Position numbers and translations under genes: made by a program | Notes under the pieces: generated by a model | Databases searched by the model: none | The model's input: only the letters and a program-made list of their open reading frames with translations | What the model was told of the DNA's origin: nothing | Part shown: positions 45,843 through 56,679 of the stretch, one piece after another | Numbering within the stretch: position 1 is the first letter of the stretch | How the letters are laid out: every line of letters begins with the position of its first letter | Assembly: GCA_018398585.1 (NCBI GenBank) | Contig: JAGTTD010000015.1 | Span: forward strand, 25,687,478 to 25,751,477 | DNA: 64,000 bases | Source of the DNA: Simmondsia chinensis | Lineage: Eukaryota > Streptophyta > Magnoliopsida > Caryophyllales > Simmondsiaceae | Direction: 5' to 3'

Positions 45843-46090
45843 AACAACAACTACAACAACAATAGACTAAGTGCCTCAAGGATTCCCGCTTAAGCGGAGT
45901 TTGGAGAGGGTAGATGTACGCCACCTTACCCGTTCAGGGTGTAACCCTGCCGATAGGCTGTTTACGAGGACCCCTAACCTTATAAGGTTGGCAATATGAG
46001 TCACCCATCCTGATACTACTCTCACCCAAGCACGTTTAACTTTGGAATCCTAATAAGATCCGGTGTATTAGTGCCTGGTAAATAAATTTT
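45843..46090 (-). mobile_element. 5S-rRNA-derived SINE with RTE 3' end (copy 2)
   Basis: Minus strand: TACCAGGCACTAATACACCGG, AAAGTTAAACGTGCTTGGG, AGAGTAGTATCAGGATGGG, then a gap where the 5S sequence CCTCCTGGGAAGTCC should be, followed by TTGCCAACCTTATAAGG. Next is the RTE block (GGGGTCCTCGTAAACAGCC, GGGTTACACCCTGAACGGG, GGCGTACATCTACCC, TTGAGGCACTTAG) and (TTG)n. The first bases of 5S are lost or diverged. No clear target duplication. It shares the TATAAGGTT junction with copy 3 but not copy 1. Confidence 0.85.
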
Positions 46091-46976
46091 AATATTATAT
46101 TGAGTTTAAAAAAAAAAAAAAAAAATTGTCTACTCCTGGCCCTACAAAAAAATGCGATGGATCGCACCGAACCGAACGACATCGGACGGTGCACAATGAT
46201 TGACATTTGCATCTTATTTTATGGGCAATGATCGTCTGCATTTATTTTTAATAAAATAGAGGGAATTGTTATTTTTCAGATAAAATTTGTTATTGTTAAA
46301 AAAATAAAGTGAATTATAAATAATAAAATTTATCAAATTATCTTAAAAATTATAATTTTATTCTACTAATAACATTTTTTCTCTATCAATAGTATTACCA
46401 TTGTTTTTAATGAATATATTATGTAATTTTTGTTTAATTCATATATTTTATTTTACTAACTATGTCAAATTGAATCTAAATATTATGTTGTTTTTATTTT
46501 TTTAAAGGAAATTATTATTTAGGTCTTTTAAAATTTTAATTATGTACTATGATATTTGAATATATATGAGGCACCATGAAGTTTATGTATTTTTATCACT
46601 TAGGTGTAAAAATCTAACTAATTTTATCCAACTAACATTGATATAATATATGATTATGAAAATGCATATAAGTCATACTAATGTTTTCAAAAATAATTTA
46701 GTAAATTGTTATAAAATATTCCTCAGATATTGATGTAAAATTTTTAAAAATAACCACAGTCACTTGTCATTTTTAAATTTTGACAAAAAATCATTAAATT
46801 TTAATAAAATACTAATGTATTATTGAAATCTAATTAATTTTAGCATTTTTCAATAAAGATCAATCAAATTTCAACAAAAAGAATATATAATTAATGAAAT
46901 TTTAAAACACTGCAATATTTAAATAATAAATATTTAAACTCAAAATGTTTTATTTTATATATATTAAATATAATAA
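46091..46976. other. AT-rich spacer, no gene
   Basis: Long A/T stretch with an A18 run near 46109. A block at 46150-46225 (GCGATGGATCGCACCGAACC and ATTGACATTTGCATCTTATTT) is repeated in diverged form at 47370-47455. No gene seen. Confidence 0.5.
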
Positions 46977-46993
46977 TATTTAGATAATAAATA

Positions 46994-47255
46994 TAACAAT
47001 AACAACAACAAAAGACCCAGTGCATGCCTCAAGGGCTCCGAATAAGTGGTATCTGGAAGGGGTGGATGTACGTAGCCTTACCCTTTCAGGGTGTAACCCT
47101 GCCGAGAGGTTGTTGCCGAGGACCCCCAACCTTATAGGGTTGGCAACACGAGGATTTTCCAGGAGGTCACCGATCCTGGTACTACTCTCGCCCAATCACG
47201 CTTAACTTTAAAGTTCTAATGGAATCCGGTGTATTAGTACTTGATAGATAAACCC
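46994..47255 (-). mobile_element. 5S-rRNA-derived SINE, full length, with 17-bp target duplication (copy 3)
   Basis: The minus strand starts GGGTTTATCTATCAAGTAC at 47255, which aligns with the first base of 5S rRNA (GGGTGCGATCATACCAGCAC). It continues through ACACCGGATTCCATTAGAAC, AAGTTAAGCGTGATTGGGCG, AGAGTAGTACCAGGATCGG, TGACCTCCTGGAAAATCC and TCGTGTTGCC. The RTE 3' block follows (GGGGGTCCTCGGCAACAACC, GGGTTACACCCTGAAAGGG, GGCTACGTACATCC, GCACTGGG) and (TTG)n. Flanks TATTTAGATAATAAATA (46977-46993) and TATTTAAATAATAAATA (47256-47272) differ at one base. A start at 5S +1 is expected for a Pol III transcript. Confidence 0.92.
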
Positions 47256-47484
47256 TATTTAAATAATAAATAGTCAAATTTATTTAGTTAAAAAATTGAT
47301 CAAACTTCATAATATAAAGTATTGATTTTCCTTTTTTAATTTCTAAATAATATTGACTCTAAAAAGTGATGAGGGGACCGCATCAAACGGAGAGGAGCCG
47401 CCAGTTGCATCGAAGTGAGAGCAATGTGATTGCCATTTGCATGTCATATTTTGGGCCGTACAAAGGAGACTTTTTTTTTTTTTG

Positions 47485-47808
47485 CCCTTTTCTAATTAGC
47501 ACTTTTTTTTAAAAAATTTAAAAATTTAGCATAATTTTAAAAATATTTAGCGAATTGGCTTATTTTACTATAGTAAAGTGGGTGCACGACGTACGGAATG
47601 TCATGCAGCAGTGTTGCACGATGCTCCGTACGTCGTGCAACAGAGTGGCACTGTTGCACGACGTTCCGTACGGCGTGCAACAGTGCCCAATATTTTTTTT
47701 TTTTAGTTTTACCTCTTTAAAATTAAAAAAATTTTTTTTTAATTTAAATTATTTTAATTTTTAATTTTATAATTTGAATAACTAAATACATACATTTTAA
47801 ATTAAAAG

Positions 47809-47844
<36 letters not shown>

Positions 47845-48640
47845 TGAACTATTAAAGGAAGATATAAATGAGAAGATGGTGATATATATATTATTATTTA
47901 AACTATCTCATACAGGAACTATAGTATTATAATACTATTAATAAGAAGGATATAAATAAGAGACACATTTAAATGAAAAAATGTTGATGTTTCTAACAAA
48001 AAATCACGAGTTTATGTATTTGTACATTATTATTTGAACTATTTTATTAGATACATGTAACTCAAAAGCTAATGTATATGAATTTTTAAAATATATTTTA
48101 TAAACATGTATCTAATTAAATAGTTCAAATAATAATGTACAAATCAGTAAACTCGTAATTTTTTGTTGGAAATATCAACATCTCTTCATTTAAATATGTC
48201 CCTCATTTATATCCTCCTTATTAATATTATTATAATACCATAGTTTCTGTATAAGATAGTTTAAATAATAATATGCATATCACCGTCTCCTCATTTAAAT
48301 GTGTCCCTCATTTATATCTTCCTTATTAATAGTTCAAATAATAATATACATATACCTTTTAATTTAAAATGTATACGTATTTAGTTATTCAAATTATAAA
48401 ATTAAAAATTAAAATAATTTAAATTTAAAAGAAATTTTATTAATTTTTTTTTATTTTAAAGAGGTAAAACTAAAAAAACAAAAAAAAATATTGGGCAATG
48501 TTGCATGCAGTACAGAATGTCGTACACCCATTTTGTTACAGTAAAACATGTCAATTCGTTAGATATTTTTAGAATTATGCTAAATTTTTATTTTTTATTT
48601 TTTTAGAAAATTGCTAATTAGCAAAAAAAAAGTCTAAAAA
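47485..48640. repeat. Long foldback (inverted repeat) element, about 1.15 kb
   Basis: Left arm about 47485-48060 and right arm about 48105-48640 are reverse complements with modest divergence, around a centre near 48080. Matching landmarks: TAATTAGCA at both ends, TTACCTCTTTAAAATTAAAAA against its complement, TTTTAAATTAAAAGGAATAT, ATAAATGAGAAGATGGTGAT, and GTTTATGTATTTGTACATTATT. The left arm holds a CpG-rich stretch at 47580-47690 with hairpins, largely eroded in the right arm. No coding. A related half-copy seems to lie at 48750-49000. Confidence 0.8.
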
Positions 48641-49050
48641 GGGACTCCATGGTGTTGTGCTGTCAAGCATGCACCACTGTTGCTGCAACCTTTGTTCGGC
48701 TCCCAGGGTACCACTAGTTTTTTTTATCATACCAATGTACCACTGGTTGGATTATGATTTTTTTCACAAAATGGCACAAGTTTAAAAAATATTTAGCATT
48801 TTAATACTATTCTAAAAATATTTAGTAAAATAATATATTTTACTGTTTACTAACCTTTGCACGTCATTTGAAAGAGATTATAATACCAAGCCACCCGTTG
48901 CATGGCATCTAAAACGTTGTGCAACATTGCACAAAGTCTCGGATGTCGTAGCACGACATCCCAGACGTTGTGCAATTGGGTGGGCTGAATTTAATGAATA
49001 ATATTATCAACATATGGAGTTTACTCTTGCATCTTTCGCCTGGTGATTAG

Positions 49051-50126
49051 TGTAAGACCCATGACACTCTGGACCGGGACACAGGTGCGCACTCCTTGCA
49101 CCTGTGCCGTGTCATGTGGTTGCCAAGATGGCAACTAGAACACAAGGCGTACACCTTTGTATGGGTGCATCAGGCCACAACGGACCTTGGCCTGAGCAAC
49201 GGACTAAGTGGGAGCCAAGACGGATGCAGGCCCTAAGTGATGTCAAGGGCACGAGCGAAGGCCCAGCGCTAGGCGCTGGCCCAACCCAAGCATGCATAAG
49301 AGTACGCAGGCCCAGTACTAGGCACTGGCCCATGCTTGGGCCTAGCACAGACAAACGCAAGCCCGCATGCATGCCCAAGGCCCGGCCCAGCCCAGGCCTA
49401 CGTGGGACTTGCACAGGCATGCATGGACCTTACACTGTGCAAGCATGCGTAGGGCCCGGCCCGGCCCGGCCCACCAGTGCAAGGATGTGGAAGGCCAAGC
49501 CTAGCCTAGGCCTGCATGGGCCTTGTACAGACATGCCCAAGCCCAACGCACGGATGTGCAGGGCTAGGACTAGCCCAAGCCTATGTGGGCCTTGTGCAAG
49601 AATCGCAGGCCCAACAAGGCCCAAGTGACTCGAAACACGGATGGACTTTGGGGGGAGCATGTGGGACACTTAAGGGACGGTAACCAGGGATAAAAGGCAG
49701 GAATGACCCTTGACCAATTCAAACAACATTTGAGCGGGAAAAAGGAAGAGTGGGGCTGAAAATGGGACAACCGCCACTTCAAATTCAGGCGCCTAAATGA
49801 GGACAGTTATCTTGACCAACTTGACCCTTAACCGCAACAAGGCATCTTCTGCTGATCATGGGCACGGTTGGTAGCAGCAGGACGTGCCACCTGGCCCGAC
49901 AATTACCTATGGCCTTGGGGATATCAAGGCCTATAAATAGAAGACATTTGTATCAGTTTTGGTGGGATGTAATTCCATAAATTTATTAATGAAAATTGTC
50001 CCTTTGTCCCTTCTATTTTCCTGTTCATTCTCTTGTGTTCATTTCTTATGTTCTTGTGTGTGAGTGTTTCGGCTGGCTGGGCGAACCTCACCGCCATCAC
50101 AGTTAATTCATAATTTAACTATGACA
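49051..50126 (+). repeat. 5' LTR of the truncated Ty3 element (1076 bp)
   Basis: Starts TGTAAGACCC and ends TATGACA, directly before a four-base spacer and the primer site. TATAAATA at 49932-49939 is a good TATA box. 49255-49640 is a GC-rich imperfect repeat (GGCCCAGCCC, GGCCTACGTGGGACTTG, AGGCATGCATGG), unlike the surrounding AT-rich DNA. No paired 3' LTR is in the window. Confidence 0.8.
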
Positions 50127-50130
50127 TTTG

Positions 50131-50142
50131 TGGTATCAGAGC
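50131..50142 (+). promoter_or_regulatory. Primer binding site for initiator Met tRNA
   Basis: TGGTATCAGAGC, perfect complement of the 3' end of plant initiator Met tRNA, four bases after the LTR end. Confidence 0.9.
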
Positions 50143-50167
50143 TTCTGGTTACAAACTTGACCCTTGA

Positions 50168-51533
50168 TGATGGCTGGAAATCAAACCAAACCTTTGAAGA
50201 AACTTAAGGCTAGCAGACACATTGCTAGGCTTGAGGAAGTTGTTGGCTCCAACATGGAAGATGGAAGCGATCTCCCTTCGGGAACAATTTTTGGTAATCT
50301 AAAATCTTTGTCAAACGATATCCAAACCCCAAAGAAGTAATGAATAATTTCCTTGAGGCCCATAGGACCCCTTCTCCGTCACCCCTAGCCCCTCCAAATG
50401 CGTACCGTAGGGCTACTTCCACTATGGGTGGCACCTCAAATACGAGACCCTCAAATGAGACCCTTAACCCTACCATCGAGTCCATACAAAATGAGATTTT
50501 AGTATTAAGGAGAGCCATTGACAGCGGTTCTCAAAGTTTAGAGAAGCGGGGAATTAAAGTCCCCACACTGAGATTTTATGAGGGACAGCGGAGTGCCCAA
50601 ACCATTGGGAACTTTCTGTGGGACATGGAGCAGTACTTTAGTGCAACATGGGTGAGGGAAGAAGACAAGGTCGTGATAGCATCGATACACCTTGCTAGGG
50701 ATGCGAAGATATGGTGGAGAGCTAGGGTGTAGGATGACCGTGCTGCTGGCCGTCCCGTAATCAGCATGTGGGACATACTAAAGAAGGAACTTCGGAACCA
50801 ATTCCTACCATTGAACACCTCTTGGATGGCACGAGAGACATTGAAGAACTTAAGACAGACCAATTCGGCTCATGAGTATGTTAAATCCTTTTCATCTTTG
50901 TTGGTAGACATAAATGACATTACCGAGGAGGACAAATTATTCAACTTTGCATCGGGCCCTAAACCATGGGCCCAAATTGAGATGCGTAGGCAAAGAGTCT
51001 CTGACCTTGCCACCGCTATTGTTGTGGCTGACGGTTTAGTGGACCTAAAACCAAGCGGGGCTGGGGACAAGAGACAACAACCAGTTTCCTTCAAAAAGAG
51101 AAAGAGAGAGTATAAGCCCAATTGGAACCGAAACAACAAACCTAAATCCCCTCAAGCGGGCCCTTCCAAGGGCAGGTTTAAGAAAAATGCACCGGCCTCT
51201 AAAAAGCCAAAAATGGGAGTGACTTGCTTTATATGTGAGGGTACTCATTTTGCTAGACAGTGTCCAAAAATACAACATTTAAATGCTAGAAGTGATGAAG
51301 TGCAACAAGAGGACCAACAAACTCAAAGTGATGCCTTTAGGGCAACCTCCTTATGGTTGCTTAACGCTATTAGTCAGGACACCCCTTCATTGGAAGGATT
51401 AATGTACTTTCGTGTGTGTTTGAATGGTAAACCAATTGTGGTTATGGCCGATATGGGAGCTTCCCATAATTTTCTGAATTCTAAGTCTGCTCAAAAACTA
51501 AAATTGAACTTGGTGCCTTCCGATGCTGGATAG
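50168..51533 (+). pseudogene. Ty3 gag and protease start, broken
   Basis: A short frame from the ATG at 50168 (MAGNQTKPLKKL) runs to a stop near 50338. 50340-50732 has the capsid core (GIKVPTLRFYEGQRSAQTIG, FLWDMEQYFSATW). After a stop at 50729, 50766-51533 continues it (NEYVKSF-like AHEYVKSFSSLL) and reaches a zinc knuckle CFICEGTHFARQC (CX2CX4HX4C intact). It ends in MADMGASHNFLNSKSA, the protease active site with Met for the usual Thr/Ser of DTGA. Confidence 0.82.
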
Positions 51534-51581
51534 AAGGCTATAAATTCTAGTGCCATAGCAACCAAGGGTAGGGCCATAGGT

Positions 51582-53768
51582 GTGACCTTAAGAGTGGGAG
51601 ATTGGGTAGGAAAATTGGACCTTATAGTGGTGGCCATAGATGACTATGAAGTAATCCTAGGAAACGAGTTTTTCAGGGTAGCCCAAGCTTCGGTTACCCC
51701 ACACCTAGGAGGGATGATGATAAGTGACCCCACGAAACCTTGCTTTGTCAAGGCATGGTCTACGACCTTGAACCCTCCAGGACCCCAAGAGATGCTGTCA
51801 GCAATGCAACTTAAAAAAGGGTTTAAAAAGGGACACCCTACCTTTGTAAAGACCTTAGTAGAGCTTAAGCCCGGAAAGGAAGTTGAGGTACCGGACATGG
51901 TTAGAGATTTGTTAGATGAGTTCAAGCGCGTGATGCCCCCTGAACTCCCTAAGTGTTTACCTCTTAGGAAGGCCATTGATCACAAAATCGAGCTGTTACC
52001 GGGCAAGCGTCCCGCTGCGCGTGTCCCATACCCTATGGGGCCTGCGGAGCTCGCTCAGCTTCGAAGGCAACTAAGGGAATTGCTTTATGTAGGTTTTTTC
52101 CAACCCTTAAAGGCACCGTATGGTGCCCCTATGCTGTTTCAGAAGAAGCAGGACAGATCCCTGCATATGTGCGTGGACTACCAGGCCTTGAACAAAGTGA
52201 CCGTCCGAAACAATTGTCCGATTCCTCATGTAGATGATCTGTTCGATAGACTGTCCTAGGCCAAATATTTCACAAAGTTGGACTTGCCCTTGGGCTATTG
52301 GCAGGTTCAGATTGCGAAAGGGGACGAGCCCAAGACCACTCGTATTACCAGTTATGGTTCTTTTGAATTTCGTGTAATGCCGTTTGAGCTCACTAATGCC
52401 CCGGCTACTTTTGTAATTCAATGAATGATGTCCTTTATGAGTATCTTGATTGTTTCTTTGTGGTCTATTTGGATGATATTGTTGTATATTCGGAAACATT
52501 GGATGAACATGTAAATCACTAAAGGAAAGTCTTGGAAAAACTTAAGAAACATGAACTCTATGTAAAAAAGGAGGAGTGTGAATTTGCACAAGCGGAGTTC
52601 ATGTTTCTTGGACACAAGATTAGCCAAGGTCATGTAAAAATGGACGAGACCAAGGTCAAGACCATCTTGGATTGGCCCGCGCCCAAAAAATATGTCGGAG
52701 TTGAGATCATTTTTAGGATTTGCTAACTATTATCGAAAGCTTATTCTTGGCTGTTCCAAAAAGGTCTCACCTTTGACAGATTTATTGAAAAAGGATACCG
52801 CGTGCTCGTGGTCCGAACCGGGTCAAGAAGCCTTTAAAGCCCTTAAGATTGCAGTGTCATTGAAACCGGTCCCAAAGTTCCCATGCTTTGACAGACCCTT
52901 TCAACTTCTTATGGACGCCTCAGGCCGTGCCATTGGAGGGGTACTTATGTAAGATGGGCATCCAATTGCATTTGAGAGTAGGAAGTTAAAAGAGCATGAA
53001 GAATGATACTCTACTCATGAAAAAGAAATGCTTGCTGTAATACATTATTTACGTGTATGGAGGCACTATCTCTTGGGAGTGAAATTTGTGGTTCGCACCG
53101 ACAATGTCGCGAACACATATTTCAAGTCCAAAAAGAAGTTGTCGTCTAAACAAGCCCATCGGCAAGAATTTGTCGAGGAATATGATTTTGTAAGGGAACA
53201 CAAACAGGACAGGCATAATGTGGTCCCAGATGCTCTAAGCCGCAAGTCTCTAGAGCTTGTTGCAGCGCTGTCACGGATCAAGTCAGACTTTACCGTGCGA
53301 GTGAAGGAGGCAACGAGATCTGATCCTTCAGACCTGCGAATGAAGCAACAGGTATTAGATGGTGAGGTGCGCCAGTATTGGATTGATGATGATTTACTCT
53401 TTGCGCAAGGAGCACGCTTGTATGTCACTGCAGGGAAGTTGGGAATAGAGCCATTAAGAGAGTGCCATGACGCTCGCTGGGCCGGACATCCTAGACGCGA
53501 GAGGACGCAGGCACTGCTGGAACGCAGCTACTATTGGCCAAAGATGGGACAAGAGGTCAAGGCATATGTCAAGTCGTGTCTCATGTGCCAGCAAGACAAG
53601 CTTGAAAAATGGAAGGAAGTGGGACTGCTACAACCACTGCCGACACCCGACAAGCCATGGAAGTCTTTGTCGATGGAATTTATTTCTAACAAGGGTAAGA
53701 TATTATCCTCCTTGACCCATATCGCCCTTTACCCCTCTTTACCCCGTTGCCAAATAGGGGATAAATAA
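51582..53768 (+). pseudogene. Ty3 pol: RT, RNase H and integrase zinc finger, truncated
   Basis: 51582-52259 covers the protease end and RT start (YEVILGNEFFR, PPELPKCLPLRKAIDHKIEL, VDYQALNKVTVRNNCPIP). 52260-52500 continues after a TAG ([35 protein letters not shown]), so the catalytic motif is YLDD. 52692-52952 gives the connection and RNase H start (MDASGRAIGGVL), and 53028-53260 the RNase H end. The H2C2 integrase zinc finger follows at 53455-53620 (AGHPRRERT; YYWPKM; CLMCQQDK). The protein ends within MEFISNKGK, before the first core Asp region is complete. Confidence 0.85.
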
Positions 53769-53770
53769 TT

Positions 53771-54072
53771 ACACTTTACATAAATTTTGGAAACATAATC
53801 CATAAAACTATTTTATTATACTAAAATCATTCTACACAAAAAATAGTACTTAAATTTAATATAATTATATTTTTTATTATCAAACTTTAGAAAAACATAG
53901 TTTAAGATTTTACTTTTAAAAAGTTAGATCAAAAGGAGCAAATTATGGTTTTATACATTTATAATATACAGGAATAATATAAATTTACTAAAATAATTTC
54001 AATAGTTAGTTTTTTCAATTAAATGTCTTCAAGATCGATCATTTAACATTATGATTTAAAAGGTCAAATTAA
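53771..54072. other. AT-rich spacer, nothing recognised
   Basis: No gene or repeat feature supported. Confidence 0.5.
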
Positions 54073-55825
54073 GTATAGGGTGAATTCCAAAGAATCCCTG
54101 ACTTTTGCTTCAAAAATAAAAAATTCTTTCGTAAATAAAACTAAACACTTAACCCTCTTAAGTTTTAAAAAAAAATCACTTTACATCAAGCTAACTTTTT
54201 GTGATCACTTTGCCTCTTAAATGTCACTAATGAAATGTTTGATTTTATTTTTGAACATAGGATTTTTTGTTTTTAGATAAAAAAAATAGGGGATTCTATG
54301 CTTTTAGACAAAAGATAAGGGATATTCTAATATTTACATAAAAACTTAGAAGATTAAAAACTATTTTTGCAATTTTCATACAAAAATATAACAAATTTAT
54401 GTTAAAAATAAATTTCAAATTAAATTAATAAATTTAAAATAAAAATAAAATTCAAAAATATACTATGGAAAATAATTTTTTTAGAAAAAATTTTAAAATC
54501 AAAGTTAAAAGGATACTATTATATTTGGAAAAAAATTAAAATTTCATAATTTATATTCAAATTTCCAATTTCTTATATTTTTCAAATTTACTTTATTTTT
54601 GAAAATTATTTTTTATAAATTTTTATATCTTATCTTATAATATATTTTATGAAAATTTCAAAAATATTTTTTCATCATCCTAGCTTATAGTGCTATTACT
54701 ATAATTAAATTAAACAATAATTAATTTAAAAGTAACCCAACTATATGTTAATATACCAAAAAATAACTTAACTCTATTTTCTAATGGAAAAATAATCCAA
54801 CTCTAACTTTTCTACAAAAAAATAACCCAACTCTAAAAATTTAATTTAAAAAATACTGAATTATGATGCTCCGACAGTATATTTTTTTCTATATAGTTTT
54901 GGTTTGGCTTGTTCTCTGTAGGCGATCTTATTTAGTAAATGAGTTGAGCGAGCATAGATATACGGCTTGGTTAGATAAATGATACAAATATCGAGCTAGT
55001 CTCATTTAGTTAACGAGTCAAGTCGAGCAAGCTATGTTTCGGCTCGGCTTATTTGCAATCCTAGTTCTCTAGTTATATTTCTCAGTTGTTTTGCTTCTTC
55101 TTTTCCCCGGGATGTTGCCTTATTGTGGGTTATACTCAATTATCGGAAAAATATATTTTTAGTTTGGCTATGTAGGAAAAGAAATCAAGCCAAACCAAAA
55201 ATACATAGAAGCAAAATATATTGTCGGAGCATCATACTACACGCCATGCTTAGCTATTAATTTAGTATTTTTTAAAATTAATTTTAAAGTTTGTTTTTTT
55301 TTTTTTTTGTACAAAAGTTAGAGTTAAGTTATTTTTTGGTAGAAAAGTTAGAGTTGGGTTATTATTTGGTTAGAAAATAGACTTGGGTTATTTTTTGGTA
55401 TATTAACATATAGTTGGATTGTTTTTAAATTAATTATTATTAATTAAACAATTATTTTTATTTAAATATATGAACATATAATTCTCTAACCTTTTTGTCT
55501 AAAAACAGTCCTTTTAAAAATAAAGTAAACATTTAGACATTTTGCTTTTGAGACTCAAAGTGACATAAAAAGTTAAATTGAAATAAAGTGATGGAATTTT
55601 TTGAAAAGTGAGAGAGTTAATTATTTAATTTTAATTGTGAGGGGGGCTCTATTTTTGTGACACAAGATGGGGATTTTTCAGAATTATACGCTATATGTAA
55701 GACCTATATTATAATGGATTTTTTTTAAGTGTAGAGGTTATGTGTTTAGTTTTATTTGCCCAGAAAATTTCTATTTTTGAGAAAAAAGACGGGAAATTTT
55801 TTGAAATTCATCCTTAAATGTATAA
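54073..55825. repeat. Second long foldback element, about 1.75 kb
   Basis: Outer ends AGGGTGAATTCCAAAGAA (54077) and, reversed from 55815, AGGATGAATTTCAAAAAA pair. Inner landmarks pair too: AACCCAACTATATGTTAATATACC (split here as AACCCAACTATATG and TTAATATACC), ATGATGCTCCGACA with TTTTTGGTTTGGCTTG at the loop boundaries (54865-54910 and 55175-55235). The arms are roughly 830 bp but include indels. The loop (54915-55165) contains a GCTCGGCTT-type hAT-like relic. No coding. Confidence 0.75.
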
Positions 55826-56679
55826 GATGTAAATTTTTTTTTTTTTTTTGATCCAAGACGTAAGTGATTAAAAAGCTAAGTAATAAATTATGGATTTTTT
55901 TTGTCTGAAAGTAAATTTTGGATAATACCATATTTCAAAAACTTTTTTATAAAATTAAAAGCATAGTAAAAAGAGTCAGTTCCAGAAATAATATAAAAAA
56001 AATAAAAAAAAAATATAATGTTCGGAAAAAAAATAATTATTTTGATAGGGTCCATGTGTGCGTGGCAGGGGACATGGCTAGGAAATATTAAAACACGTTT
56101 GTAAAATGCGGTTGCATTTGAAATGAACCGCATGCCAATAAAGCGGTTAAATTGAAATAAAATCATGTCCTCGGGACATGATTATAATGAAAGTAGACCG
56201 TGTCCTGGAGACGCTGTTTATGGTTAATATAAAAAACTCCCCCTTCCTCCACGCAACAATCCACAAAACCCTCTCACGAAACCCTCCCCACCGCAACCTC
56301 TTCACGCGGCACCGCCGCTTGGCCTCTTCAAACACCGGTGGTCCTGTCAGGTGGCCATTGCCGGAGTTATTCGACCACCACTACATTTCTTCACCAAAGG
56401 TCATAACTACCATAATTTTATTTTAGTTTATTTTTTCAAAATACTATTTTCTCTAGTGCATGTCTTTACTGAAGTTCATACCTACGATAATTTTAGGATT
56501 TTTCTGGAAATACTGTTTTCTCTAGTTCTAAAAATACTTTTTATTATATTATCCTTTTGTTTTCTAGGTTTATTTTTTACTTTTTTTTAGTTAGCGTTCG
56601 TGTTGATTATATTTTACTTAGTTGAATGTTATTTGTTGCACCTATATTAAACTTTGTGTATTGTTATTTTTATCAGAAT
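55826..56679. other. Upstream region of the MULE, possible promoter and leader
   Basis: 56160-56182 holds the palindrome AATCATGTCC-TCG-GGACATGATT. ATATAAAAAA near 56228 could be a TATA box. 56250-56400 is C-rich and could be a leader exon ending CACCAAAG before GTCATA, with an intron to the TTATCAG before ATGGCTTC at 56680. All of this is inference from sequence signals. Confidence 0.35.

Larger units (their letters stand above)
49051..53770 (+). mobile_element. Ty3/gypsy retrotransposon, 3'-truncated
   Basis: 5' LTR at 49051-50126, primer site TGGTATCAGAGC at 50131-50142, gag and protease at about 50168-51600, RT and RNase H at 51582-53260, and the start of integrase to about 53768. Sequence after 53770 is unrelated AT-rich DNA, so the integrase core and 3' LTR are missing. 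Stops and frame changes (50729, 51531, 52257, about 52420, 52950, 53005) interrupt the protein. Confidence 0.88.

Noticed and set aside
49104..49628. 174-codon open frame
   Set aside because: It lies inside the Ty3 LTR in GC-rich repeats, has no recognisable domain, and the opposite strand is also open; composition artefact.
56178..56426. Small gene upstream of the MULE
   Set aside because: Short frame without motif; the C-rich stretch is better seen as a leader of the MULE.
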